Part shown: piece after piece, positions 12,672-24,417 of the stretch | Layout of the letters: every line of letters starts with the position of its first letter | How positions within the stretch are numbered: position 1 is the first letter of the stretch | From: Eurosta solidaginis | Taxonomy: Eukaryota; Arthropoda; Insecta; Diptera; Tephritidae | Assembly (NCBI RefSeq): GCF_040869045.1 | Contig: NC_090320.1 | Span: forward strand, 147,458,941-147,522,940 | Direction: 5' to 3' | Length of the DNA: 64,000 bases | Translations under genes and position numbers: made by a program | Notes under the pieces: model-generated | Databases searched by the model: none | What the model was told of the DNA's origin: nothing | Seen by the model: only the letters and a program-made list of their open reading frames with translations

Positions 12672-12804
12672 TTCTGCAAATTTAGGCCCAATATTCACAT
12701 TTTTTCAAAAGTCAAATTTTTTAAAAAATGTTCAAAATTAAAAAAAAATTGGTGTTCTGAGTAGCTTTTAAAAAGTTCTGGAGTTCCTGAAAAGGAGAAA
12801 AAAA
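12672..12804 (+). repeat. Representative type A monomer (133 bp)
   Basis: This copy is close to the commonest form. In order it has TTCTGCAAATTTAGGCCC, AATATTCACATT, a run ending in CAAAAGTCAAAT, TTTTTTAAAAAATG, TTCAAAATTAAAA, TTGGTGTTCTGAGTAGC, TTTTAAAAAGTTCTGG, AGTTCCTGAAAAGGAG and a closing poly-A. About a quarter of the bases are G or C, concentrated in the last third and the first 20 bases. The hexamer GTTCTG occurs up to three times per monomer, separated by about 24-32 bp, hinting that the monomer itself may have grown from a shorter unit. The start is chosen at TTCTGCAAAT only because it is the most constant landmark. Confidence 0.9.
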
Positions 12805-12820
12805 TTCTGCAAATTTAGGC
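12775..12820 (+). other. Most conserved part of the monomer (example copy)
   Basis: Across all monomer types the stretch from GTTCTGGAGTTCCTG through AAGGAG, poly-A and TTCTGCAAATTTA changes least, apart from poly-A length and the AATAGGAG variant. It holds a short inverted repeat, TCCT at 12785-12788 and AGGA at 12793-12796 around a GAAA loop, and the palindromic core TTCCTGAA at 12784-12791. Conservation of one part of a satellite while the rest drifts can reflect a bound protein, but G+C-rich parts of such a monomer also simply lack slippage-prone runs. No function is claimed. Confidence 0.6.
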
Positions 12821-15093
12821 CCAATATTCACATTTTTTTAAAAGTAAAATCTTTTAAAAAATGTTTAAAATCAAAAAAAAATTGGTGTTCTGAGTAACGT
12901 TTAAAAAGTTCTGAAGCTCCTGAAAAGGAGAAAAAAAATTCTGCAAATTTAGGCCCAAATTCACATTTTTTAAAAAATGTTCAAAATTAAAAAAAAATTG
13001 GTGTTCTGATTAGCTTTTAAAACGTTCTCGAGTTCCTGAAAAGGAGAAAAAAATTCTGCAAATTAAGCCAGATATTCACATTTTTTTTAAAAGTAACATT
13101 TTTTAAAAAATGTTCAAAATCAAAAAAAAAATGGTGTTCTGAGTAGCTTTTAAAAACTTCTGGAGTTCCTGAAAAGGAGAAAAAATTCTGCAAATTAAGC
13201 CAGATATTCACATTTTTTTAAAAGTAAAATTTTTTAAAAAATGTTCAAAATCAAAAAAAAAATTAGTGTTCTGAGTAGCTTTTAAAAGGTTCTGGAGTTC
13301 CTGAAAAGGAGAAAAAATGTCTGCAAATTTACGCCCAATATTCACTATTCACATTGTTCCAAAAGTCAAATTTTTTAAAAAATGTTCAAAATTAAAAAAA
13401 AAAATTGGTGTTCTGAGTAACGTTTGGAAAGTTCTGGAGTTCCTGAAAAGGAGAAAAAAAGTTCTGCAAATTTAGGCCCAATATTCACATTTTTTCAAAA
13501 GTCAAATTTTTTAAAAAATGTTCAAAATTAAAAAAAAATGGTGTTCTGAGTAGCTTCTAAAAACTTCTGGAGTTCCTGAAAAGGAGAAAAAATTCTGCAA
13601 ATTAAGCCAGATATTCACATTTTTTTAAAAGTAAAATTTTTTAAAAAATGTTCAAAATCAAAAAAAAAATTAGTGTTCTGAGTAGCTTTTAAAAGGTTCT
13701 GGAGTTCCTGAAAGGGAGAAAAAATGTCTGCAAATTTACGCACAATATTCACTATTCACATTTTTCCAAAAGTCAAATTTTTTAAAAAATGTTCAAAATT
13801 AAAAAAAAACAATTGGTGTTCTGAGTAACGTTTAAAAAGTTCTGGAGTTCCTGAAAAGGAGAAAAAAGTTCTGCAAATTTACGCCCAATATTCGCTATTC
13901 ACATATTTCCAAAAGTCAAATTTTTAACAAGATGTTCAAAACTAAAAAAACAATTGGTGTTCTGATTAACGTTTAAAAAGTTCTGGAGTTCCTGAAAAGG
14001 AGAAAAAAGTTCTGCAAATTTAGGCCCAATATTCACATTTTTTAAAAGTAAAATTTTTTAAAAATGTTCAAAATCAAAAAAAAAAAAAATTGGTGTTCTC
14101 AGTTGCTTTTAAAAAGTTCTGGAGTTCCTGAAAAGGAGAAAAAAAGTTCTGCAAATTTACGCCCAATATTCACTATTCTCATTTTTAAAAAAGGCAAATT
14201 TTTTAAAAAATGTTCAAAATTAAAAAAAAAAAATTGGTGTTCTGAGTAACGTTTAAAAAGTTCTGAAGTTCCTGAAAAGGAGAAAAAAATTCTGTAAATT
14301 TAGGCCCATTATTCACATTTTTTCAAAAGTAAAATTTTTTAAAAAATGTTCAAAATCGAAAAAAAAATTGGTGTTCTGAGTAGCTCTTAAAAACTTCTCG
14401 AGTTCCTGAAAAGGAGAAAAAAGTTTTGCAAGTTACGCGCAATATTCACTATTCACATTTTTCTAAAAGTCAAATTTTTTAAAAAATGTTCAAAATTAAA
14501 AAAAATTGGTGTTCTGAGTAGCTTCTAAAAATTTCTGGAGTTCCTGAATAGGAGAAAAAAAGTTCTGCAAATTTAAGCAGAATATTCAAATTTTTTCAAA
14601 AGTAAAATTTTTTTAAAAAATTTCGAAATCGAAAAAAATGTGTGTTTTGAGTAGCTTTTAAAAAGTTCTGGAGTTCCTGAAAAGGAGAAAAAAAGTTCTG
14701 CAAATTTAGGCCCAATATTCAATTTTTTCAAAAGTCAAATTTTTTTAAAAATGTTCAAAATTAAAAAAAAATTGGTGTTCTGAGTAGCTTTTAAAAAGCT
14801 CTGGAGTTCCTGAAAAGGAGAAAAGAGTTCTGCAAATTTAGGCCGAATATTCAAATTTTTTCAAAAGTAAAAATTTTATAAAAAATTTCGAAATCGAAAA
14901 AAATGTGTGTTTTGAGTAGCTTTTAAAAAGTTCTGGAGTTCCTGAAAAGGAGAAAAAAAGTTCTGCAAATTTAGGCCCAATATTCAATTTTTTCAAAAGT
15001 CAAATTTTTTAAAAAATGTTCAAAATTAAAAAAAAGTTGCTGTTCTGAGTAGCTTCTAAAAATTTCTGGAGTTCCTGAATAGGAGAAAAAAAG

Positions 15094-15226
15094 TTCTGCA
15101 AATTTAGGCCGAATATTCAAATTTTTTCAAAAGTAAAATTTTTTTAAAAAATTTCGAAATCGAAAAAAATTTGTGTTTTGAATAGCTTTTAAAAAGTTCT
15201 GGAGTTCCTGAAAAGGAGAAAAAAAG
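15094..15226 (+). repeat. Representative type B monomer (TTTCGAAATCG core)
   Basis: Type B keeps the conserved TTCTGCAAATTTA and GTTCCTGAAAAGGAG parts but has a different core: CAAATTTTTTCAAAAGTAA (or a single-base variant), a long T-run, then TTTCGAAATCGAAAAAAAT and TGTGTTTTGA in place of GTGTTCTGA. TTTCGAAA is a perfect 8-bp palindrome containing one CpG, and a second CpG follows six bases later. Type B copies recur about every second to fourth monomer and in places stand in a row (27650-28020). The same core changes always travel together, so this is a distinct subfamily and not random scatter. Confidence 0.88.
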
Positions 15227-15717
15227 TTCTGCAAATTTAGGCCCAATATTCAATTTTTTCAAAAGTCAAATTTTTAAAAAAATGTTCAAAATTAAAAAAA
15301 AAAATTGGTTTCCTGAGTAGCTCTTAAAAAGTTCTGGAGTTCCTGAAAAGGAGAAAAAAAGTTCTGCAAATTTACGCCCAATATTCACTATTCACATTTT
15401 TCCAAAAGTCAAATTTTTTAAAAAATGTTCAAAATTAGAAAAAGAATTGGTGTTCTGAGTAACGTTTAAAAAGTTCTGGAGTTCCTGAAAAGGAGAAAAA
15501 AAGTTCTGCAAATTTAGGCCCAATATTCACATTTTTTCAAAAGTCAAATTTTTTAAAAAATGTTCTAAATTTAAACAAAATTGGTATTCTGAGTAGCTTT
15601 TAAAAAGTTCTGGAGTTCCTGAAAAGGAGAAAAAAAGTTCTGCAAATTTAGGCCAGATATTCAAATTTTTTTAAAAGTAAAATTTTTTTAAAAATGTTCA
15701 AACCAAAGAAAAAATTG

Positions 15718-18700
15718 TGTTCTGAGTAGCTTTTAAAAAGTTCTGGAGTTCCTGAAAAGGAGAAAAAAATTTTTTAAAAAATGTTCAAAATCAAAAAAAA
15801 AATTGGTGTTCTGAGTAGCTTTTATAAAGTTCTGGAGTTGCTGAAAAGGAAAAAAAAGTTCTGCAAATTTACGCACAATATTCACTATTCACATTTTTCT
15901 AAAAGTCAAATTTTTTAAAAAATGTTCAAAATTAAAAAAAAAAAATTGGTGTTCTGAGCAGCTTCTAAAAATTTCTGGAGTTCCTGAATAGGAGAAAAAA
16001 AGTTCTGCAAATTTAGGCCGAATATTCAAATTTTTTCAAAAGTAAAATTTTTTAAAAAATGTTCGAAATTAAAAAAAACAATTGGTGTTCTGAGTAACGT
16101 TTAAAAAGTTCTGGAGTTCCTGAAAAGGAGAAAAAAGTTCTTCAAATTTAGGCCCAATATTCAAATTTTTTCAAAAGTAAAATTTTTTTAAAAAATTTTG
16201 AAATCGAAAAAAATTTTTGTTTTGAGTAGCTTTTAAAAAGTTCTGGAGTTCCTGAAAAGGAGAAAAAAAGTTCTGCAAGTTTACGCGCAATATTCACTAT
16301 TCACATTTTTCTAAAAGTCAAATTTTTTTAAAAATGTTCAAAATTAAAAAAAAAAAATTGGTGTTCTGAGCAGCTTCTAAAAATTTCTGGAGTTCCTGAA
16401 TAGGAGAAAAAAAGTTCTGCAAATTTAGGCCGAATATTCAAATTTTTTCAAAAGTAAAATTTTTTAAAAAATTTCGAAATCGAAAAAAATTTGTGTTTTG
16501 AGTAGCTTTTAAAAAGTTCTGGAGTTCCTGAAAAGGAGAAAAAAGATCTGCAAGTTTACGCGCAATATTCACTATTCACATTTTTCTAAAAGTCAAATTT
16601 TTTAAAAAATGTTCAAAATTAAAAAAAAAACCAATTGGTGTTCTGAGTAACGTTTAAAAAGTTCTGAAGTTCCTGAAAAGGAGAAAAAAAGTTCTGCAAA
16701 TTTAGGCCTAATATTAAAATTTTTCAAAAGTAAAATTTTTTTAAAAAATTTCGAAATCGAAAAAAATTTGTGTTTTGAGTAGCTCTTAAAAAGTTCTGGA
16801 GTTCCTGAAAAGGAGAAAAAAAGTTCTGCAAGTTTACGCGCAATATTCACTATTCACATTTTTCTAAAAGTCAAATTTTTTAAAAAATGTTCAAAATTAA
16901 AAAAAAATTGGTGTTCTGAGTAGCTTCTAAAAATTTCTGGAGTTCCTGAATAGGAGAAAAAAAGTTCTGCAAATTTAAGCAGAATATTCAAATTTTTTCA
17001 AAAGTAAAATTTTTTTAAATAATTTCGAAATCGAAAAAAATTTGTGTTTTGAGTAGCTTTTAAAAAGTTCTGGAGTTCCTGAAAAGGAGAAAAAAGTTCT
17101 GCAAATTTAGGCCGAATATTCAAATTTTTTCAAAAGTAAAATTTTTTTAAAAAATTTCGAAATCGAAAAAAATGTGTGTTTTGAGTAGCTTTTAAAAAGT
17201 TCTGGAGTTCCTGAAAAGGAGAAAAAAAGTTCTGCAAATTTAGGCCCAATATTCAATTTTTTCAAAAGTCAAATTTTTTTAAAAATGTTCAAAATTAAAA
17301 AAAAATTGGTGTTCTGAGTAGCTTTTAAAAAGCTCTGGAGTTCCTGAAAAGGAGAAAAGAGTTCTGCAAATTTAGGCCGAATATTAAAATTTTTTCAAAA
17401 GTAAAATTTTTTTAAAAAATTTCGAAATCGAAAAAAATGTGTGTTTTGAGTAGCTTTTAAAAAGTTCTGGAGTTCGTGAAAAGGAGAAAAAAAGTTCTGC
17501 AAATTTAGGCCCAATATTCAATTTTTTCAAAAGTCAAATTTTTTAAAAAATGTTCAAAATTAAAAAAAAGTTGCTGTTCTGAGTAGCTTCTAAAAATTTC
17601 TGGAGTTCCTGAATAGGAGAAAAAAAGTTCTGCAAATTTAGGCCGAATATTCAAATTTTTTCAAAAGTAAGATTTTTTTAAAAAATTTCGAAATCGAAAA
17701 AAATTTGTGTTTTGAATAGCTTTTAAAAAGTTCTGGAGTTCCTGAAAAGGAGAAAAAAAGTTCTGCAAATTTAGGCCCAATATTCAATTTTTTCAAAAGT
17801 CAATTTTTTTAAAAAATGTTCAAAATTAAAAAAAAATTGGTGTTCTGAGTAGCTCTTAAAAAGTTCTGGAGTTCCTGAAAAGGAGAAAAAAAGTTCTGCA
17901 AATTTACGCCCAATATTCACTATTCACATTTTTCCAAAAGTCAAATTTTTTAAAAAATGTTCAAAATTAGAAAAGAATTGGTGTTCTGAGTAACGTTTAA
18001 AAAGTTCTGGGGTTCCTGAAAAGGAGAAAAAAAGTTCTGCAAATTTAGGCCCAATATTCACATTTTTTCAAAAGTCAAATTTTTAAAAAAATGTTCAAAA
18101 TTAAAAAAAAAAATTGGTTTCCTGAGTAGCTTTTAAAAATTTCGGGAGTTCCTGAAAAGGAGAAAAAAAGTTCTGCAAATTTAGGCCAGATATTCAAATT
18201 TTTTTAAAAGTAAAATTTTTTTAAAAATGTTCAAACCAAAGAAAAAATTGTGTTCTGAGTAGCTTTTAAAAAGTTCTGGAGTTCCTGAAAAGGAGAAAAA
18301 AGTTCTGCAAATTTACGCCCAATATTCACTATTCACATATTTCCAAAAGTCAAATTTTTAACAAGATGTTCAAAACTAAAAAAACAATTGGTGTTCTGAT
18401 TAACGTTTAAAAAGTTCTGGAGTTCCTGAAAAGGAGAAAAAAGTTCTGCAAATTTAGGCCCAATATTCACATTTTTTAAAAGTAAAATTTTTTAAAAATG
18501 TTCAAAATCAAAAAAAAAAAAAATTGGTGTTCTCAGTTGCTTTTAAAAAGTTCTGGAGTTCCTGAAAAGGAGAAAAAAGTTCTGCAAATTTACGCCCAAT
18601 ATTCACTATTCTCATTTTTCAAAAATGCAAATTTTTTAAAAAATGTTCAAAATTAAAAAAAAAAAATTGGTGTTCGAGTAACCTTTAAAAAGTTCTGAAG

Positions 18701-21700
18701 TTCCTGAAAAGGAGAAAAAATTCTGTAAATTTAGGCCCAATATTCACATTTTTTCTAAAGTAAAATTTTTTAAAAAATGTTCAAAATCGAAAAGAAAAAT
18801 TGGTGCTCTGAGTAGCTCTTAAAAACTTCTGGAGTTCCTGAAAAGGAGAAAAAAGTTCTGCAAATTTATGCCCAATATTCACTATTCACAATTTTCTAAA
18901 AGTCAAATTTTTTAAAAAATGTTCAAAATTAAAAAAAAAATTGGTGTTCTGAGTAGCTTCTGAAAATTTCTGGAGTTCCTGAATAGGAGAAAAAAGTTCT
19001 GCAAATTTAGGCCCAATATTCAAATTTTTTCAAAAGTAAATTTCTTTTTAAAAATTTCGAAATCGAAAAAAATTTGTGTTGTGAGTAGCTTTTAAAAAGT
19101 TCTGGAGTTCCTGAAAAGGAGAAAAAAGTTCAGCAAATTTACGGCCGATATTCACTATTCACATTATTCCAAAAGTCAAATTTTTTAAAAAATGTTCAAA
19201 ATTAAAAAAAAACAATTGGTGTTCTGAGTAACGTTTAAAAAGTTCTGGAGTTCCTGAAAAGGAGAAAAAAAGTTCTGCAAATTTAGGCCCAATATTCACA
19301 TTTTTTCAAAACTCAAATTTTTTAAAAAATGTTCAAAATTAAAAAAAATTGGTGTTCTGAGTAGCTTTTAAAAAGTTCTGGAGTTCCTGAAAAGGAGAAA
19401 AAAGTTCTGCAAATTTACGCCCAATATTCACTATTCACATTTTTCAAAAAGGCAAATTTTTTAAAAAATGTTCAAAATTAAAAAAAAAATTGGTGTTCTG
19501 AGTAACGTTTAAAAAGTTCTGAAGCTCCTGAAAAGGAGAAACAAATTCTGCAAATTTAGGCCCAAATTCACATTTTTTAAAAAATGTTCAAAATCAAAAA
19601 AAAATGGGGGTTCTGAGTAGCTTTTAAAAAGTTCTGGAGTTCCTGAAAAGGAGAAAAAAAGTTCTGCAAATTTACGCCCAATATTCACTATTCACATTTT
19701 TCAAAAAGGCAAATTTTTTAAAAAATGTTCAAAATTAAAAAAAACAATTGGTGTTCTGAGTAACGTTTGGAAAGTTCTGGAGTTCCTGAAAAGGAGAAAA
19801 AAGTTCTGCAAATTTAGGCCCAATATTCACATTTTTTCAAAAGTCAAATTTTTTAAAAAATGTTCAAAATTAAAAAAAAATTGGTGTTCTGAGTAGCTTT
19901 TAAAAAGTTCTGGAGTTCCTGAAAAGGAGAAAAAAATTCTGCAAATTTAGGCCCAATATTCACATTTTTTTAAAAGTAAAATCTTTTAAAAAATGTTTAA
20001 AATCAAAAAAAAATTGGTGTTCTGAGTAACGTTTAAAAAGTTCTGAAGCTCCTGAAAAGGAGAAAAAAATTCTGTAAATTTAGGCCCATTATTCACATTT
20101 TTTCAAAAGTAAAATTTTTTAAAAAATGTTCAAAATCGAAAAAAAAATTGGTGTTCTGAGTAGCTTTTAAAAAGTTCTGGAGTTCCTGAAAAGGAGAAAA
20201 AAGTTCTGCAAATTTAGGCCCAATATTCACATTTTTTCAAAAGTCAAATTTTTTAAAAAATGTTCAAAATTAAAAAAAAAATTGGTGTTCTGAGTAGCTT
20301 TTAAAAAGTTCTGGAGTTCCTGAAAAGGAGAAAAAAATTCTGCAAATTTAGGCCCAATATTCACATTTTTTTAAAAGTAAAATCTTTTAAAAAATGTTTA
20401 AAATCAAAAAAAATTGGTGTTCTGAGTAACGTTTAAAAAGTTCTGAAGCTCCTGAAAAGGAGAAAAAAATTCTGCAAATTTAGGCCCAAATTCACATTTT
20501 TTAAAAAATGTTCAAAATTAAAAAAAAATTGGTGTTCTGATTAGCTTTTAAAACGTTCTCGAGTTCCTGAAAAGGAGAAAAAAATTCTGCAAATTAAGCC
20601 AGATATTCACATTTTTTTAAAAGTAAAATTTTTTAAAAAATGTTCAAAATCAAAAAAAAAATGGTGTTCTGAGTAGCTTTTAAAAAGTTCTGGAGTTCCT
20701 GAAAAGGAGAAAAAATTCTGCAAATTAAGCCAGATATTCACATTTTTTTAAAAGTAAAATTTTTTTAAAAAAATGTTCAAAATCAAAAAAAAATTAGTGT
20801 TCTGAGTAGCTTTTAAAAGGTTCTGGAGTTCCTGAAAAGGAGAAAAAATGTCTGCAAATTTACGCCCAATATTCACTATTCACATTGTTCCAAAAGTCAA
20901 ATTTTTTAAAAAATGTTCAAAATTAAAAAAAAACAATTGGTGTTCTGAGTAACGTTTGGAAAGTTCTGGAGTTCCTGAAAAGGAGAAAAAAAGTTCTGCA
21001 AATTTAGGCCCAATATTCACATTTTTTCAAAAGTCAAATTTTTTAAAAAATGTTCAAAATTAAAAAAAAATGGTGTTCTGAGTAGCTTCTAAAAACTTCT
21101 GGAGTTCCTGAAAAGGAGAAAAAATTCTGCAAATTAAGCCAGATATTCACATTTTTTTAAAAGTAAAATTTTTTAAAAAATGTTCAAAATCAAAAAAAAA
21201 ATTAGTGTTCTGAGTAGCTTTTAAAAGGTTCTGGAGTTCCTGAAAGGGAGAAAAAATGTCTGCAAATTTACGCACAATATTCACTATTCACATTTTTCCA
21301 AAAGTCAAATTTTTTAAAAAATGTTCAAAATTAAAAAAAACAATTGGAGTTCTGAGTAACGTTTAAAAAGTTCTGGAGTTCCTGAAAAGGAGAAAAAAGT
21401 TCTGCAAATTTACGCCCAATATTCGCTATTCACATATTTCCAAAAGTCAAATTTTTAACAAGATGTTCAAAACTAAAAAAACAATTGGTGTTCTGATTAA
21501 CGTTTAAAAAGTTCTGGAGTTCCTGAAAAGGAGAAAAAAGTTCTGCAAATTTAGGCCCAATATTCACATTTTTTAAAAGTAAAATTTTTTAAAAATGTTC
21601 AAAATCAAAAAAAAAAAAAAAAATTGGTGTTCTCAGTTGCTTTTAAAAAGTTCTGGAGTTCCTGAAAAGGAGAAAAAAAGTTCTGCAAATTTACGCCCAA

Positions 21701-22090
21701 TATTCACTATTCTCATTTTTAAAAAAGGCAAATTTTTTAAAAAATTTTCAAAATTAAAAAAAAAAATTGGTGTTCTGAGTAACGTTTAAAAAAAAAGTTC
21801 TGAAGTTCCTGAAAAGGAGAAAAAAATTCTGTAAATTTAGGCCCATTATTCACATTTTTTCAAAAGTAAAATTTTTTAAAAAATGTTCAAAATCGAAAAA
21901 AAAATTGGTGTTCTGAGTAGCTCTTAAAAACTTCTCGAGTTCCTGAAAAGGAGAAAAAAGTTTTGCAAGTTACGCGCAATATTCACTATTCACATTTTTC
22001 TAAAAGTCAAATTTTTTAAAAAATGTTCAAAATTAAAAAAAAATTGGTGTTCTGAGTAGCTTCTAAAAATTTCTGGAGTTCCTGAATAGG
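15718..22090. repeat. Large duplicated unit, copy 2 (incomplete)
   Basis: Continues the 7533-bp pattern to about 22090, where the offset has grown to about 7537 through poly-A changes near 21600 and 21787. At the copy-1 equivalent (about 14560) the next monomer is AAGCAGAAT type B, whereas here it is AGGCCCAAT with CAAAAATAAAAT, so the copy stops and joins another block. It therefore lacks roughly the last 1.2 kb of the unit. Confidence 0.82.
21125..21257 (+). repeat. Representative type D monomer (AAGCCAGATATTC)
   Basis: Type D reads AAATTAAGCCAGATATTCAC, lacking one base of the usual AAATTTAGGCCC stretch, and has a T-run into AAAAGTAAAAT and CAAAATCAAAA in the core. It occurs in small groups, for example 13053-13320, 20590-20850, 38000-38200 and 61030-61260, and as single copies within the larger duplicated blocks. 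A variant with AGGCCAGATATTC and TTCATTCC or TTCAAACC in the core (2040, 5000, 25090, 32000, 57220) marks a separate lineage. Confidence 0.82.
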
Positions 22091-23609
22091 AGAAAAAAGT
22101 TCTGCAAATTTAGGCCCAATATTCAAATTTTTTCAAAAATAAAATTTTTTTAAAAAATTTCGAAATCGAAAAAAATTTGTGTTTGAGTAACTTTTAAAAA
22201 GATCTGGAGTTCCTGAAAAGGAGAAAAAAAGTTCTGCAAATTTATACCCAATATTCACTATTCACATTTTTCCAAAAGTAAAATTTTTTAAAAAATGTGC
22301 AAAATTAAAAAAAAATTGGTGTTATGAGTAGCTTCTAAAAATCTATGGAGATCCTTAATAGGGGAAAAAAAGTTCTGCAAATTTAGGCCCAATATTCAAA
22401 TTTTTTCAAAAGTAAAATTTTTTTTAAAAATTTCGAAATCGAAAAAAATTTGTATTTTGAGTAGCTTTTAAAAAGTTCTGGAGTTCCTGAAAAGGAGAAA
22501 AAAGTTCTGCAAATTTTCGGCCAATATTCACTATTCACATTATTCCAAAAGTCAAATCTTTTAAAAAATGTTCAAAATTAAAAAAAACAGTTGGTGTTCT
22601 GAGTAACGTTTAAAAATTTCTGGAGTTCCTGAAAAGGAGAAAAGAAGTTCTGCAAATTTAGGCCCAATATTCACATTTTTTCAAAACTAAAATTTTTTAA
22701 AAAATGTTCAAAATTAAAAAAAATTGGTGTTCTGAGTAGCTTTTAAAAAGTTCTGGAGTTCCTGAAAAGGAGAAAAAAGTTCTGCAAATTTACGCCTAAT
22801 ATTCAAATTTTTCAAAAGTAAAATTTTTTTTAAAAATTTCGAAATCGAAAAAAATTTGTGTTTTGAGTAGCTTTTAAGAAGTTCTGGAGTTCCTGAAAAG
22901 GAGAAAAAAGTTCTGCAAATTTACGCCCAATATTCACTATTCACATTTTTCAAAAAGGCAAATTTTTTAAAAAATGTTCAAAATTAAAAAAAAAACAATT
23001 GGTGTTCTGAGTAACGTTTAAAAAGTTCTGAAGTTACTGAAAATGAGAAAAAAAGTTCTGCAAATTTAGGCCTAATATTCAAATTTTTCAAAAGTAAAAT
23101 TTTTTTTAAAAATTTCGAAATCGAAAAAAATGTGTGTTTTGAGTAGGTTTTAAAAAGATCTGGAGTTCCTGAAAAGGAGAAAAAGTTCTGCAAATTTAGG
23201 CCGAATATTCAAATTTTTTCAAAAGTAAAATTTTATTAAAAAAAATCGAAATCGAAAAAAATTTGTGTTTTGAGTAGCTTTTCAAAAGTTCTGGAGTTCC
23301 TGAAAAGGAGAAAAAAAGTTCTGCAAATTTAGGCCCAATATTCAATTTTTTCAAAAGTCAAATTTTTTTAAAAATGTTCAAAATTAAAAAAAAATTGGTG
23401 TTCTGAGTAGCTTTTAAAAAGTTCTGGAGTTCCTGAAAAGGAGAAAAAAAGTTCTGCAAGTTTACGCGCAATATTCACTATTCACATTTTTCTAAAAGTC
23501 AAATTTTTTAAAAAATGCTCAAAATTAAAAAAAAATGGTGTTATGAGTAGCTTCTAAAAATTTCTGGAGTTCCTGAATAGGAGAAAAAAAGTTCTGCAAA
23601 TTTAAGCCG
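22091..23609. repeat. Satellite block related to 36.7-37.2 kb and to the window start
   Basis: Opens with monomers (CAAAAATAAAAT; TTATACCCAAT; ATGTGCAAAATT) that have counterparts at 36740-36960, 58040-58240 and 59840-60020, then follows the first 1.6 kb of the window at an offset of 22251 and later 22107. It carries the AGGTTTTAAAAAGATC and TTTTATTAAAAAAAATCG monomers at 23143 and 23231, which recur at 26525, 39910, 41730 and 45805. Ordinary satellite throughout. Confidence 0.75.
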
Positions 23610-24417
23610 AATATTCAAATTTTTTCAAAAGTAAAATTTTTTTAAAAAATTTCGAAATCGAAAAAAATGTGTGTTTTGAGTAGCTTTTAAAAAGTTCTGG
23701 AGTTCCTGAAAAGGAGAAAAAAGTTCTGCAAATTTACGCCCAATATTCACTATTCACATATTTCCAAAAGTTAAATTTTTAACAAGATGTTCAAAACTAA
23801 AAAAACAATTGGTGTTCTGAGTAACGTTTAAAAAGTTCTGGAGTTCCTGAAAAGGAGAAAAAAGTTCTGCAAATTTAGGCCCAATATTCACATTTTTAAA
23901 AGTAAAATTTTTTAAAAATGTTCAAAATCAAAAAAAAAATTGGTGTTCTGAGTAGCTTTTAAAATTTCTGGAGTTCCTGAAAAGGAGAAAAAAAGTTCTG
24001 CAAATTTAGGCCCAATATTCAAATTTTTTCAAAAGTAAAATTTTTTTAAAAAATTTCGAAATCGAAAAAAATGTGTGTTTTGAGTAGCTTTTAAAAAGTT
24101 CTGGAGTTCCTGAAAAGGAGAAAAAAGTTCTGCAAATTTACGCCCAATATTCACTATTCACATATTTCCAAAAGTTAAATTTTTAACAAGATGTTCAAAA
24201 CTAAAAAAACAATTGGTGTTCTGAGTAACGTTTAAAAAGTTCTGGAGTTCCTGAAAAGGAGAAAAAAGTTCTGCAAATTTAGGCCCAATATTCACATTTT
24301 TAAAAGTAAAATTTTTTAAAAATGTTCAAAATCAAAAAAAAAATTGGTGTTCTGAGTAGCTTTTAAAATTTCTGGAGTTCCTGAAAAGGAGAAAAAAAGT
24401 TCTGCAAATTTAGGCCC
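23610..24417. repeat. Local tandem duplication of a 3-monomer unit (404 bp, two copies)
   Basis: A type B, a type E and a short CACATTTTTAAAAG monomer are repeated at an exact 404-bp offset: ATATTCAAAT at 23611 and 24015, ATGTGTG at 23667 and 24071, AAAGTTAAAT at 23767 and 24171. The block at 40.3-40.7 kb, otherwise the same (offset 16680), has the trio once, so this is a local gain. Confidence 0.87.

Larger units (their letters stand above)
8185..15717. repeat. Large duplicated unit, copy 1 (7533 bp, about 55 monomers)
   Basis: Matches the following block at an offset of 7533 bp: the shortened monomer at 8236 pairs with 15769, and ACCAATTGG near 9097 pairs with 16630. The left boundary is sharp, since identity begins at TGTTCTGAG (8185 and 15718) and the base before differs. 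I counted about 55 monomer starts. The copies differ by scattered changes, for example TCTAGTTTTTT near 10001 against TCAAATTTTTT, and GTATC near 12361 against GTAGC. Inside the unit there are older repeats: 10770-11300 resembles 13869-14400 at an offset near 3100, and 9430-10100 resembles 14560-15200. Confidence 0.85.

Noticed and set aside
12672..12700. Nematode-type telomere hexamer TTAGGC inside AAATTTAGGCCC.
   Set aside because: It occurs once per monomer and never in tandem, and many monomers have TTACGC or TTAAGC instead; chance match.
12785..12796. Bacterial-style terminators or promoters (TCCT/AGGA hairpin plus poly-A; AAGGAG as a ribosome-binding site).
   Set aside because: The hairpin stem is four base pairs, AAGGAG is followed by poly-A and no coding frame, and the array form is eukaryotic.
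15094..15226. CENP-B box-like site in the TTTCGAAATCG core.
   Set aside because: The pattern with CGGG at the right distance is not present; only a TTCG is shared.
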